NCBI RefSeq assembly: GCF_900108085.1
Contig: NZ_FNVR01000004.1
Span: 62,001 to 126,000, forward strand
Length of the DNA: 64,000 bases
Direction of reading: 5' to 3'
From: Algoriphagus boritolerans DSM 17298 = JCM 18970
GTDB taxonomy: Bacteria; Bacteroidota; Bacteroidia; Cytophagales; Cyclobacteriaceae
Positions 25,653 through 34,666 of this stretch are shown piece after piece. The notes beneath the pieces are model-generated. The model saw only the letters and a list, made by a program, of their open reading frames with translations, made no database searches and had not been told where the DNA came from. How positions within the stretch are numbered: the stretch's first letter is position 1; every line of letters starts with the position of its first letter. The position numbers were made by a program, and so were the translations under genes.

Positions 25653-25688
25653 TATCTTTGCACTCGACCAAAAAACTAATTTGGTCGA
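25653..25688 (+). promoter_or_regulatory. tetR promoter and TetR operator 1
   Basis: TATCTTTG at 25653-25660 fits the -7 consensus. Directly after it is the perfect dyad TCGACCAAA-N7-TTTGGTCGA (25664-25688), which covers the likely transcription start 20 bp before the gene. A related site is at 26322-26346, so this is almost certainly the operator of the TetR protein. Confidence 0.8.
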
Positions 25689-25709
25689 TAAATAGTTTGG
25701 GAAGAAACA

Positions 25710-26303
25710 ATGGAAACAACAATGGACATTAAAGACGATGTAAGTGAGGTCATCCTAAATTCCGCTAAAACCATCTTTGCCAGATATGGTTTTAAGAAAA
25801 CCACAATGGATGAAATAGCTCATGCTTCAAGAAAAGGCAAAAGTTCCATCTATCATTACTTCAAAAGCAAAGAAGATATTTTCAAGGCAATCGTTGAAAA
25901 GGAATCGGATGTGTTAAGTGCTGCCATAGCAAAAGCAATCAATGCAGAAACTACCTCTGAAAAAAAAATACGGGCTTATGTTTTAACAAGAATGAAAGTT
26001 ATTAACAAATTAACCAATCTATACAGTGCTTTAAAAGATGAATATCTGGAGCATTACAGTTTCATTGAAAATGTCAGAGTGAAGTATGACACCGAAGAGG
26101 TTAACACCATCAAAGGAATATTGAAGACGGGTGTTGAAGAAGGTGATTTTAAAATAGAAGACATCAACCTCACCGCCTTTGCCCTGGTCACAGCACTGAA
26201 GGGTTTAGAATATCCTTTATTCATTAAAAACAATTATGCAAAAACAGAAAATCGGTTTGAAGGATTGCTGAACGTGCTTTTTTATGGAATCATAGCGAGG
26301 TAA
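25710..26303 (+). CDS. TetR/AcrR-family repressor of the RND efflux operon
   Basis: A 197-residue regulator with an N-terminal TetR DNA-binding domain: ILNSAKTIFARYGFKKTTMDEIAHASRKGKSSIYHYFKSKEDIFKAIVEKE (about residues 14-64), recognition helix GKSSIYHYF. The C-terminal half is a divergent ligand-binding helical domain. It lies immediately before adaptor, pump and TolC genes, the classical arrangement of a local efflux repressor, and matching operator dyads precede both the regulator gene and the pump operon. Confidence 0.93.
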   Translation: METTMDIKDDVSEVILNSAKTIFARYGFKKTTMDEIAHASRKGKSSIYHYFKSKEDIFKAIVEKESDVLSAAIAKAINAETTSEKKIRAYVLTRMKVINKLTNLYSALKDEYLEHYSFIENVRVKYDTEEVNTIKGILKTGVEEGDFKIEDINLTAFALVTALKGLEYPLFIKNNYAKTENRFEGLLNVLFYGIIAR

Positions 26304-26321
26304 TTTTTTTTTAACCCATTA

Positions 26322-26346
26322 TCGACCAAAAAACTAAAATAGTCTA
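26322..26346 (+). promoter_or_regulatory. TetR operator 2 upstream of the efflux operon
   Basis: TCGACCAAAAAACTAA at 26322-26337 is identical to the left 16 bp of operator 1; the right arm is degenerate (AATAGTCTA against TTTGGTCGA). It lies 23 bp before the adaptor gene. Confidence 0.7.
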
Positions 26347-26368
26347 ATTGTAATTAATAGAACTAACA

Positions 26369-27409
26369 ATGAATATGAAAGTCAATAAACTGCACATCGC
26401 TCTTTGGTTTTCCGTTATCCTGGCCGGATGCTCGTCAGGAGAGAATACATCATCGGAAAGTGCGAAGCACATTTCCCTTAATGTTAAAACAGAAGAAGTA
26501 ATTCAATTTAAAGGAAGCCATACAGTTGGGTATTCCGGGGTTGTGGTGCCAAAGAAAAATACACCACTCAGTTTCTCGGTGCCGGGAACCGTTTCGAAAA
26601 TAGCAGTAGAAGAAGGACAGCAGGTAAACAAAGGCCAGTTGCTGGCACAACTAAATCCATCGACTATGGAGAACACCTACCAGATGGCATTTCAAAAATT
26701 ACAACAGGCACAGGATGCGTATAACCGGTTAATGCCGATGCATGAAAATGGTACCCTGTCTGAAATAAAATGGGTGGAGGTAGAAACAGGATTAAGTCAG
26801 GCAAAATCGGCTACAGCCATTGCAAAAAAAGGACTTGACGATACAAAACTATATGCTTTTACAGCGGGTGTGATAGGTAAAAAATCGATTCAGGAGGGAG
26901 AGAATGTATTTCCAAATATTACAGTTTTTGAATTATTCGACATCAGTAAAGTATATGTAAAAATTCCCGTACCAGAAGATGAGATCAGTTCGTTCAAAAA
27001 GGGAGATCAGGCCATCATTACTGTTGGAGCTATCTCTAAAACAATCACCGGTATTGTAAGAGAAATTGGTGTTTCGGCTGATATATTTTCACACTCCTAT
27101 CCGGTAAGACTTGAAGTTGACAATTCTGATTTAGCCATTAAGCCGGGTATGGTTTGTACAGTCAACTTTGCAACCCAAAACAAGGCGACCGGTGTTCTTA
27201 TCTCTAACAAAGCAATGCAGCAGGATTTACAAGGGACGCAGTTTGTATATGTGATAGAAAATAACACGGCTCAAAAGCGAGCGGTGAAAACCATTGCTTT
27301 AATCGACCAAAAAATTCTGGTCAGCGGAAATTTGAAAGAAGGTGATAAAATCATTGTGGCAGGGCAAGACAAACTTCGCCAGGGCTCACAGGTAAACATT
27401 ATAAAATAG
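26369..27409 (+). CDS. RND efflux periplasmic adaptor lipoprotein
   Basis: A 346-residue membrane-fusion protein. It begins with a lipoprotein signal (lipobox LAGC, Cys21). The biotinyl-lipoyl-like hairpin is recognisable in PGTVSKIAVEEGQQVNKGQLLAQL (about 70-93), followed by the alpha hairpin (MENTYQMAFQKLQQAQDAYNRLM) and the second lipoyl half, GVIGKKSIQEGENV. A beta-barrel region (VRLEVDNSDLAIKPGMVCTVNF) and C-terminal membrane-proximal part follow. It connects the inner-membrane pump encoded 4 bp downstream with the TolC-like channel. Confidence 0.93.
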   Translation: MNMKVNKLHIALWFSVILAGCSSGENTSSESAKHISLNVKTEEVIQFKGSHTVGYSGVVVPKKNTPLSFSVPGTVSKIAVEEGQQVNKGQLLAQLNPSTMENTYQMAFQKLQQAQDAYNRLMPMHENGTLSEIKWVEVETGLSQAKSATAIAKKGLDDTKLYAFTAGVIGKKSIQEGENVFPNITVFELFDISKVYVKIPVPEDEISSFKKGDQAIITVGAISKTITGIVREIGVSADIFSHSYPVRLEVDNSDLAIKPGMVCTVNFATQNKATGVLISNKAMQQDLQGTQFVYVIENNTAQKRAVKTIALIDQKILVSGNLKEGDKIIVAGQDKLRQGSQVNIIK

Positions 27410-27413
27410 CATC

Positions 27414-30400
27414 ATGACGACACATAAGTTTAATGTCATAGAATTGGCTATGAGGTATAAGCAAATAGCCATTACCATAACAAGTCTGTTGGTGTTGTTT
27501 GGTATATTTTCTCTTTGGGTAATGCCCCGAAATGAATTTCCTGAGTTCATCATTCGACAGGGATTGATCATCGGTGTATTTCCGGGGGCTACTTCCGAAC
27601 AGGTGGAAGACCAATTAGCCACCAAAGTGGAAAGTTTTCTTTACGGTTTTAAAGAAGTAAACCGGGAGAAAACGTATTCCATATCCAGAGAAGGAATGTT
27701 GGTTGTGTTTGTGGAAGTAAACAACAACGTAAAAGACCCTGATGGCTTTTGGGATAAAATAAAATTCGGCCTCAGCGAATTAAAATTACAGTTGCCACCG
27801 CAGGTACTTGCGCTGATTGCCAACAATGATTTTGGCGATACAGCCGCTTTGCTACTTACCATACAATCAGAAAGCAAAACCTATAAAGAGCTGGAGAAAG
27901 AATTGAAAATTATCGAAACGGAATTGCGAAAAATAAAGGCCGTTTCTAAAGTAAAACACTACGGAATTCAACAGGAACAGATAGCCATTTATCTGGATAA
28001 TGCTAAACTGGCTTATTACGGTGTGCGTCCTATTACGGTGCTTGCCGCCATGCAATTGGAGGGTGCTGTGTATTACGGTGGCGAACTCAATAATTCAGAA
28101 TTGATTACACCGATACATATTCCAGCAAATTTCAAATCGGAAGAAGACATTAAAAACCAAATCGTGTATGCCGATCCTGCTGGTAACATCATCCGGATGA
28201 AAGATATTGCTACTGTAGTTAGAAAATATAAGGAACCTGACTCTTTCATAAAAAACAATGGGGCAAAAAGCTTGCTGGTGTCATTGGAAATGCAACCTGG
28301 CAACAACATTGTTGATTTTGGGAAACAGGTGGATCAATCCCTCGCTTCCATCCGGACTAAAATTTCTTCTGATGTAAATCTGGATAAGATTGCTGATATG
28401 CCAACAGCCGTAGATCGTTCCATTATTCATTTCCTGAAAGAATTTTTCATTGCTATTATCGCTGTGATCATCGTTACGATGTTGTTATTGCCTTTACGGG
28501 TAGCTGCGGTTGCCGGCGTAACGATCCCCATTACCATTTTTATAACCGTAGGCATTTTATATTTATTAGGTGTTGAACTACACACCGTTTCGCTTGCAGG
28601 ATTAATCGTTGTATTAGGCATGGTGGTGGATAATGCCATTGTTGTTATTGATAGTCATGTAGAAAAATTAGATCATGGCGAAACGCCCTGGGATGCTGCC
28701 TGGAAAAGTGCGACAGAACTTTTTGTTCCGGTATTTTCTGCTACCCTTGCCATTATCGCTACCTATGTTCCTTTGGTATTTTTCTTATCTGGAATGACCG
28801 GTGATTTTGTTGGTTCTCTGCCTGTTACCATTGGTGTGGCCTTGTTTACGTCTATGCTGGTGGCCTACTTTCTGGTTCCTTACATGAGCTATGTATTTAT
28901 CAAAAAAGGAGTCAGGAAAGGAGAAGCGGAAGAAGCAAAAGCCGATAAGAAGTCACTACTCGATTGGGTGCAACAGTTTTATAATAGCACACTCGAAAGT
29001 GCCTTCAGAGGACCAAAGCTGACCATGCTGGTAGGCTTACTCTCCATTTTATTAGGCGGAGCAATCATGGCACTGTTGCCACGACAGTTATTTCCAAAAG
29101 TGGAGAGGAATCAGTTTGCCGTAGAAATTTATCTACCGGAAGGATACACACTTGCCCAAACAGTTGCTGTTGCCGATAGTATGGAGGTATTGCTCATGAG
29201 TGATAGTCGGGTGGTTAATGTAGCCTCCTTCATGGGTACCAGCTCACCACGTTTCCACACTACCTACGCACCTAATTTCCCATCAAAAAATTATGCGCAG
29301 TTGGTAGTCAATACCATAACAGCCGACGATGCCGTGGCAATATTGGATGAATATGAAGCAAAACGCAATATTTTTCCAAATGCCTATGTGCGCATGAAAC
29401 AATTGGATATGCTGAGCACAACCGCTCCGATTGAAGTACGGATTTCCGGTAACAACATTGATTCCATAAAAGCCATCGCTGAAAATGTAAAAAGTATAAT
29501 GCAACAAAACGATGCTGTTATATGGGCGCGTACGGATTATCTTAATAAAAGGCAGGGTGTGCGTGTAGATGTGAATGATGAACTCGCCAACCGGTTAGGG
29601 TTGACCCGAGGACTAATCGCCTCTTCAATAGCATCTGGTTTCTCTGGGATACCTATAGGTACAGTTTGGGAAGGAGATTATCCGGTAGATGTGAAGGTCA
29701 TTAATCCAATCGATAAAAGAGATGGTTTTGATGATATCGAAAATCAAAATGTAACATCCCTGTTTTTGAGTGCCACAGTTCCTGTGCGACAGGTAACTAC
29801 CATAACCACCGACTGGAGCGAAGGGCAAATTATCCGCAGGAACGGTGTACGAACTATTACGGTGCGAGCGGATGTAAAAAGAGGGGTGCTACCTTATAAA
29901 ATATTAGCTGAACTAAAGCCGGAACTCAAAAAAATAAAAACAGGTTCCGATGTTCAACTCACGTATGGCGGTGAGGAGGAAAGTGAATTGGAAAATTATA
30001 CACCGCTGAGCAAAGCCATGCTGGCAGGCGTAATGTTGATTTATTTTATTTTGCTTTTCCAGTTTAAGCGATCGAGATTAGTCTTTTTAGTGATGCTGAC
30101 CATGCCTTTAAGTTTTCTGGGTGCGGCTATGGGTTTAGTACTTACCGGTTATCCTTTTGGGCTTACCTCCTTCCTCGGAATAATGAGCCTTATGGGTATC
30201 GTCGTGCGCAATGGCATTATCCTGATTGATTATGCTGAAGAGCTCCGCAACAAGAACGGAATGTTATTGGCGGAAGCAGCGGTGGCTGCCGGTAAGCGTA
30301 GAATGCGCCCCATATTTCTCACTTCTTTTGCGGCTGCCGTTGGCGTGGTGCCGATGATTGTAAGTGGCTCATCTCTTTGGGGGCCTTTAGGTGCTGTAGT

Positions 30401-30488
30401 TTGCTTTGGACTGCTGATATCCATGATACTTACCTTGTATGTGCTGCCTGTGATGTATCATCAATCACTTAAGAAATCAATTGCTTAA
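27414..30488 (+). CDS. RND-family efflux permease (AcrB/CzcA superfamily)
   Basis: A 1024-residue inner-membrane pump of full family length, with two large periplasmic loops and twelve predicted transmembrane helices. The proton-relay Asp region is in GLIVVLGMVVDNAIVVIDSHVEKLDHGE (helix 4, near residue 410), and helix 10-12 text appears in FLGIMSLMGIVVRNGIILIDYAEEL and KRRMRPIFLTSFAAAVGVVPMI. The N-terminus MTTHKFNVIELAMRYKQIAITI is typical of Bacteroidota RND pumps. No specific substrate can be read; multidrug or aromatic-compound efflux is inferred from the cluster upstream. Confidence 0.95.
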   Translation: MTTHKFNVIELAMRYKQIAITITSLLVLFGIFSLWVMPRNEFPEFIIRQGLIIGVFPGATSEQVEDQLATKVESFLYGFKEVNREKTYSISREGMLVVFVEVNNNVKDPDGFWDKIKFGLSELKLQLPPQVLALIANNDFGDTAALLLTIQSESKTYKELEKELKIIETELRKIKAVSKVKHYGIQQEQIAIYLDNAKLAYYGVRPITVLAAMQLEGAVYYGGELNNSELITPIHIPANFKSEEDIKNQIVYADPAGNIIRMKDIATVVRKYKEPDSFIKNNGAKSLLVSLEMQPGNNIVDFGKQVDQSLASIRTKISSDVNLDKIADMPTAVDRSIIHFLKEFFIAIIAVIIVTMLLLPLRVAAVAGVTIPITIFITVGILYLLGVELHTVSLAGLIVVLGMVVDNAIVVIDSHVEKLDHGETPWDAAWKSATELFVPVFSATLAIIATYVPLVFFLSGMTGDFVGSLPVTIGVALFTSMLVAYFLVPYMSYVFIKKGVRKGEAEEAKADKKSLLDWVQQFYNSTLESAFRGPKLTMLVGLLSILLGGAIMALLPRQLFPKVERNQFAVEIYLPEGYTLAQTVAVADSMEVLLMSDSRVVNVASFMGTSSPRFHTTYAPNFPSKNYAQLVVNTITADDAVAILDEYEAKRNIFPNAYVRMKQLDMLSTTAPIEVRISGNNIDSIKAIAENVKSIMQQNDAVIWARTDYLNKRQGVRVDVNDELANRLGLTRGLIASSIASGFSGIPIGTVWEGDYPVDVKVINPIDKRDGFDDIENQNVTSLFLSATVPVRQVTTITTDWSEGQIIRRNGVRTITVRADVKRGVLPYKILAELKPELKKIKTGSDVQLTYGGEEESELENYTPLSKAMLAGVMLIYFILLFQFKRSRLVFLVMLTMPLSFLGAAMGLVLTGYPFGLTSFLGIMSLMGIVVRNGIILIDYAEELRNKNGMLLAEAAVAAGKRRMRPIFLTSFAAAVGVVPMIVSGSSLWGPLGAVVCFGLLISMILTLYVLPVMYHQSLKKSIA

Positions 30489-30499
30489 AATTCTTTAGA

Positions 30500-31870
30500 A
30501 TGAAAAAGATAATTATCATAGCTGCCACTTTATTTCTCATAACAGAAGGATACAGCCAGACAACGCTGAGCCTACAAGAAAGTAAAGACTTGGCGATTAA
30601 AAATAATGTACACATTAAAAACAGTGCATTGGAAATGGAGATGGCTCAGGAGGTAAAGAAAAATGCTTTTACCAACTACTTTCCTAAAGTAAGTGCAACA
30701 GCATTTGCTATGCGTGCGATGGACCCCATCATTAAATTCAATATGCCGGGAGGAAATTTGCCGGTATATGACGGCAATCCGGCTAACCTCGCAACGGCAA
30801 CAGAGTTTGCTTATTTTCCAGGTTTAAACCTCCAGCTTTTAGATAGAGCAACGGTTGGATTACTCAATATAACCCAACCCATTTTTGTTGGTGGAAAAAT
30901 CAGCAACGGAAATAAACTCGCCCAATTGGGAGTTGACGTAAAAGAGAAGCAACAACAATTAAGTTTAAATGAAACGCTATTAAAAACAGAACAACAATAC
31001 TGGCAGATTGTAGTGCTTCAGGAAAAAGAAAAGACCATCGCACAATATGAAGCGTTGTTAAACGATGTAAGCAAGCAAGTAAAGGATGCCTTCAAATCAG
31101 GGTTAATTATTAAAAACGATGCGTTGAAAGTACAGATAAAGCAAAGTGAACTTAGAACCAATAAAAGCAAACTGCAAAGCGGCAAGCAGTTAGCGATTAG
31201 GCAGTTCTGTCAAACCATCGGTATAGTGTATGACTCAGCGCTGGTATTGCAGGAAGATTTGCAAAACATACAATTGCCAAACACTTATTACACCGATATC
31301 GAAGCTGCATTACCAAACCGGGCAGAATATCAGTTGTTGCAGCAATCGGTAAAAGCAGAGCAGTTACAAACTAAAATGAAAAGGGGCGATTATATGCCTC
31401 AGTTAGCTGTAGGTGCTGCTGGTTATTCCTTCAACAGCTATTACGAAGGAACTAATACTACTACCAATGGTTTGGTTTATGGCACAGTGTCTATACCCAT
31501 TTCCGATTGGTGGGGAGGCTCGCACGCCATCAAGGAACATAAAATCAAGGAACAAATTGCCGAGAACACTTTCAATGATACCAAAGGTTTATTAAAGCTT
31601 CAGATGGAAAAAGCCTGGACTGATGTAAACGAATCTTATCGTCAAATTATAATGATGGAAGAAACTGTAAAGCAAACCGATGAGAATCTGAAAGTAATGC
31701 AGACCAGTTATAACAGTGGTGTTGTCACCCTTTCGGACTTACTGGAAGCACAAGCACTGCAAACAGAAACTGCTGATAAATTGATTGAAGCCAAAACTCA
31801 ATATCAACTGGCAATATCAACCTATTTACAAGTTACCGGTACCAGTAGAGAGGTTAAGAACATGCGTTAA
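30500..31870 (+). CDS. TolC-like outer-membrane efflux channel
   Basis: A 456-residue TolC-family protein with a signal peptide (cleavage after GYSQ) and the two long helical-hairpin repeats typical of outer-membrane efflux channels: LSLQESKDLAIKNNVHIKNSALEMEMAQEV at the start and MEETVKQTDENLKVMQTSYNSGVVTLSDLLEAQALQTETADKLIEAKTQYQLAISTYLQVTG at the end. It is the third gene of the adaptor-pump-channel operon, 11 bp after the pump. Confidence 0.93.
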   Translation: MKKIIIIAATLFLITEGYSQTTLSLQESKDLAIKNNVHIKNSALEMEMAQEVKKNAFTNYFPKVSATAFAMRAMDPIIKFNMPGGNLPVYDGNPANLATATEFAYFPGLNLQLLDRATVGLLNITQPIFVGGKISNGNKLAQLGVDVKEKQQQLSLNETLLKTEQQYWQIVVLQEKEKTIAQYEALLNDVSKQVKDAFKSGLIIKNDALKVQIKQSELRTNKSKLQSGKQLAIRQFCQTIGIVYDSALVLQEDLQNIQLPNTYYTDIEAALPNRAEYQLLQQSVKAEQLQTKMKRGDYMPQLAVGAAGYSFNSYYEGTNTTTNGLVYGTVSIPISDWWGGSHAIKEHKIKEQIAENTFNDTKGLLKLQMEKAWTDVNESYRQIIMMEETVKQTDENLKVMQTSYNSGVVTLSDLLEAQALQTETADKLIEAKTQYQLAISTYLQVTGTSREVKNMR

Positions 31871-31956
31871 AGCAATGCTATTTGTACTCAAAAGTAGAAA
31901 TGGCTAACCATCTGGATTAAATGATAGAATAGAAATTAATGAATGAATTTTAAAAG

Positions 31957-32823
31957 ATGAAAAGGAAAGTATCATTAGTATTATCAAGTGGCGGCTCAAG
32001 AGGGCTGGCTCATATTGGTGCTATTAATGAATTGGAGAAACAAGGGTTTGAAATATCCTCTATTTCGGGATCTTCTATAGGCGCTGTTATTGGCGGACTC
32101 CACGCGATGGGTAAATTACCCGAATACACCGATTGGGTAAAAACAATAAACCGACAGGTAATCTGGGGACTTTTGGATTTTGCTTTGTCAACCTCCGGGT
32201 TACTGAAAGGGGATAAAGTATTTGACAAAATGAAAACAATTATCCCCGACATGAACATTGAGGAGATGCGTATTCCTTTTGCGGCTGTAGCTACTGATCT
32301 GCTGAACGAACGCGAAATGATTTTTAAATCGGGTAGTTTTTATGAGGCCATTCGGGCATCGGTAGCAATTCCAACCGTTTTTATACCGGTTATGTATAAG
32401 AACTTATTGCTGGTAGACGGGGGGGTGTTAAATCCGGTTCCCATTGAGTATGTAGAACGTAAACAGGATTACATTCTTGTTGTGGTAAATCTATACGGAG
32501 ATAAAAAAAATGAATTAAACAAAAATGTTTTGCCAAATAACAATTCGAACGATAACCAGCTTAATGGCCTCATGAAAAATATGGCCAAACTGGTTTCATC
32601 AGGAGATAAAGGAAGTTTAGGTTATTATTCTATGTTAACCACAACCACTGCTGCTATGATACATAAAATTGCCAGGCAGCATATTGAAAGGTACAAACCG
32701 GATATCTTAATCAATATCCCTAATGATTCGGCCAATACCTTCGACTTTCATAAAGCAGATGAACTGATAAAAATAGGGGAAATGGTTGCCAGTGAACAAA
32801 TAACAAAGTATAGAATATTATAA
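31957..32823 (+). CDS. Patatin-like phospholipase
   Basis: A 288-residue serine lipase-like protein with the patatin set: oxyanion loop SSGGSRGLAHIG (about 11-22), nucleophile elbow GSSIG (Ser near 40) and catalytic DGG in LLVDGGVLNPVPIEYV (Asp near 155). No signal peptide is seen, so it acts in the cytoplasm or at the inner membrane. It probably hydrolyses phospholipid or another acyl ester. It follows the efflux operon by 86 bp and precedes an acyl-carrier-like gene, which suggests envelope lipid remodelling in connection with efflux. Confidence 0.9.
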   Translation: MKRKVSLVLSSGGSRGLAHIGAINELEKQGFEISSISGSSIGAVIGGLHAMGKLPEYTDWVKTINRQVIWGLLDFALSTSGLLKGDKVFDKMKTIIPDMNIEEMRIPFAAVATDLLNEREMIFKSGSFYEAIRASVAIPTVFIPVMYKNLLLVDGGVLNPVPIEYVERKQDYILVVVNLYGDKKNELNKNVLPNNNSNDNQLNGLMKNMAKLVSSGDKGSLGYYSMLTTTTAAMIHKIARQHIERYKPDILINIPNDSANTFDFHKADELIKIGEMVASEQITKYRIL

Positions 32824-32833
32824 TTATTAAGAG

Positions 32834-33064
32834 ATGGGAAGCTATTCTAAACTCCGTAAAATTATTCATGTTTTTCATCTCTATGGGATCAATTTATTGG
32901 GAAAAAGAAAATATGACAACTTCTATCAAGAGCTAAAAATGGATAAGGTTTTTGTATTAGGGCTAATCTTCGAGTTGGAACTTGTTACCAAAAATCAACT
33001 TAATGATGAAGATGCGTATTCAGCCCAGGTTCCAGCTTATATTATAGAAAAATTGATTAAATAA
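32834..33064 (+). CDS. Acyl-carrier-protein-like small protein lacking the phosphopantetheine serine
   Basis: A 76-residue protein. The second half, KMDKVFVLGLIFELELVTKNQLNDEDAYSAQVPAYIIEKLIK, aligns by eye with acyl carrier proteins: an LD-S-L-hxhhhELE helix followed by an L-DEDA-x(4)-P-x-IIExhI stretch. At the expected DSL serine the sequence has Lys (MDKV), so it could not carry a 4'-phosphopantetheine arm. It begins 10 bp after the patatin gene. Family assignment is by eye and moderate; it may instead be a regulatory ACP mimic. Confidence 0.5.
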   Translation: MGSYSKLRKIIHVFHLYGINLLGKRKYDNFYQELKMDKVFVLGLIFELELVTKNQLNDEDAYSAQVPAYIIEKLIK

Positions 33065-33079
33065 TTAAAACACATTGAC

Positions 33080-33143
33080 ATGAGTGCACAAAAGAAATAC
33101 AAAATGTATGAAAATCCGATAATGGAATTTCTATCGATCGAGT
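33080..33143 (+). pseudogene. 5' remnant of a gene truncated by the IS insertion
   Basis: An ATG 15 bp after the acyl-carrier-like gene begins MSAQKKYKMYENPIMEFLSI, a plausible start of a Bacteroidota sterol/fatty-acid desaturase-type membrane protein. The frame runs into the left terminal inverted repeat of the IS element after about 21 codons. No continuation is visible after the right end of the IS, so the remainder is gone. The family suggestion rests on the short YENPIMEFLS text and is weak. Confidence 0.45.
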
Positions 33144-33191
33144 GTGTAATCTTAACTCTGTCTAAAGCTTTGAATTTTAAGATAGAGCAGT

Positions 33192-34406
33192 ATGAAAGAA
33201 CAAGAATCAGCATTCAAGAAAAAAGTATTAAAACAGTTTTTATCAGGTGACAACCTGTTCCGAAAGGACGGAGCCTTAGCGCCGATACTCAAAGAGTTTT
33301 TGGAAGAGGCGCTCCACGCAGAGATGGAAGAGCATCTTCGGGATGAAGAAAATGGTTGGTCATCGGGCAACAAGCGAAACGGCACGGGCAACAAGATTGT
33401 CAAGAGTAACCTGGGAGAAGTAACGATCGAGACCCCACAGGACCGAAAAAGTGGCTTTGAGCCTAAAATAGTGAAAAAAAGGCAGCGCATATTAGCCGAC
33501 AGTCTGGAAGACCAGATCCGCCCTGTATGGCATGGGAGGCAGTATGTGGGATATATCAGCCCATATCCGGGAGATGTATATACAGAGGTCTCCACCGAAG
33601 TGATCAGCGGGATTACAGACCGGGTGGTCCCAAAGGTGAAAGAATGGCAGAGCCGTCCTTTAGAGGATGTATATTGTATCGTATGGCTTGATGCGATGCA
33701 CTTCAAGGTGCGGGAAGATGGTAAGGTGAGGCATAAGGCCCTGTACAATGTTTTGGGTATCAACAAATAAGGGAAGAAAGAGCTGTTGGGCATGTTTCTT
33801 TCTGAAAGTGAGGGGGCCAACTTCTGGCTCCAGGTCCTAAGTGACCTGCAGCACCGTGGGGTAAAGGATATCCTGATCGCCTGTACAGATAACCTGACGG
33901 GATTCCCTGAAGCAATCCATTCTATTTTCCCTAAGGCTGAGGTACAGCTCTGTATCGTCCACCAGATCCGCAACAGCCTGAAGTATGTAGCTAGTAAGGA
34001 GCAGAAGGAGCTTGCCGCTGACCTGAAACTTATCTATGGGGCAGATACCAAAGACGGGGCAGAGTCTGCCCTGTTGGACCTGGAAGAAAAGTGGGGGAAG
34101 AAATACCCTGTGGTGGTCCGTTCATGGAACAGCAACTGGGAACGTCTTAGTGCCTATTTTGCCTATACCAAACCCAACAGAAAGATCATTTATACCACCA
34201 ACGCGGTTGAAGGCTATCACCGGCAGGTTAGGAAAGTCACCAAAATAAAAGGGGCTTTCACAAGTGATATGGCACTGCTGAAACTGGTGTATCTTGCTGC
34301 AAAGAGGATCGAACGGAAATGGACGGCCCCTATCCATAACTGGGGGTTGACAGTCCAACAGTTTGCCATTAGATTTGAGGGGAGGTTAGTTTTGGACGCG
34401 GAATAA
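33192..34406 (+). pseudogene. IS256-type transposase with one in-frame stop
   Basis: The frame starts at ATG 33192 and reads a mutator-type transposase (KQFLSGDNLFRKDGALAPILKEFLEEALHAEMEEHL). It meets TAA at 33768-33770 after YNVLGINK and continues in the same frame with GKKELLGMFLSESEGANFWLQVL to 34406. Homologs have Glu (GAA) there, so one G-to-T change explains it. The DDE residues are present in both parts: Asp in WLDAMHFKV, Asp in CTDNLTGFPEAI, Glu in NAVEGYHRQVRKV. Combined length is 404 codons, the normal family size. It is presumably inactive unless the stop is read through or is a base-call error. Confidence 0.9.
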
Positions 34407-34419
34407 AATAATTATTTAG

Positions 34420-34453
34420 TTCCCTTCTCTTGGGTTACCCCAAGAGAAGGGAA
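34420..34453. terminator. Long perfect hairpin at the right end of the IS
   Basis: Fifteen bases (34420-34434) pair perfectly with 34439-34453 around a TTAC loop, one base before the right inverted repeat. There is no T tract, so it is either a terminator-like insulator or a transposase binding structure. Confidence 0.6.
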
Positions 34454-34473
34454 GGACAGAGTTCGGCTAACAC

Positions 34474-34666
34474 TCCCCTCCCACATTGTATAAACGTAAT
34501 TAGGGCTGAAGTGCTTGATTAGCCTTTTTCTACAAATTAATTTTTTACATGTGCGTGTCTTTGTTCAAAAAACCGTATTAAAATCAAGCAAAACGTAAAG
34601 TCTTTCATAAGAAACAAAGCCATCCTTTCAGGTGGCTTTAATTGTGCAAAAAGGAGTAACCTTTTC
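34474..34666. other. Gene-free stretch right of the IS element
   Basis: No open frame, promoter or repeat worth naming is visible between the IS right end and the RHH protein gene. GCCATCC-N6-GGTGGCT (around 34619-34638), just beyond the minus-strand gene end, could form a weak terminator for the partition operon. Confidence 0.35.

Larger units (their letters stand above)
33144..34473 (+). mobile_element. IS256-family insertion sequence (about 1.33 kb)
   Basis: Imperfect terminal inverted repeats of 19 bp (33144-33162 and 34455-34473) match at 15 positions, including the block AACTCTGTC. One transposase frame lies between them. Length and transposase type are those of IS256. No target duplication is visible at the flanks, and the left flank is a truncated gene with no partner on the right, so a deletion or rearrangement accompanied or followed insertion. 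The IS sits exactly between efflux cargo and the conjugation backbone. Confidence 0.85.
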
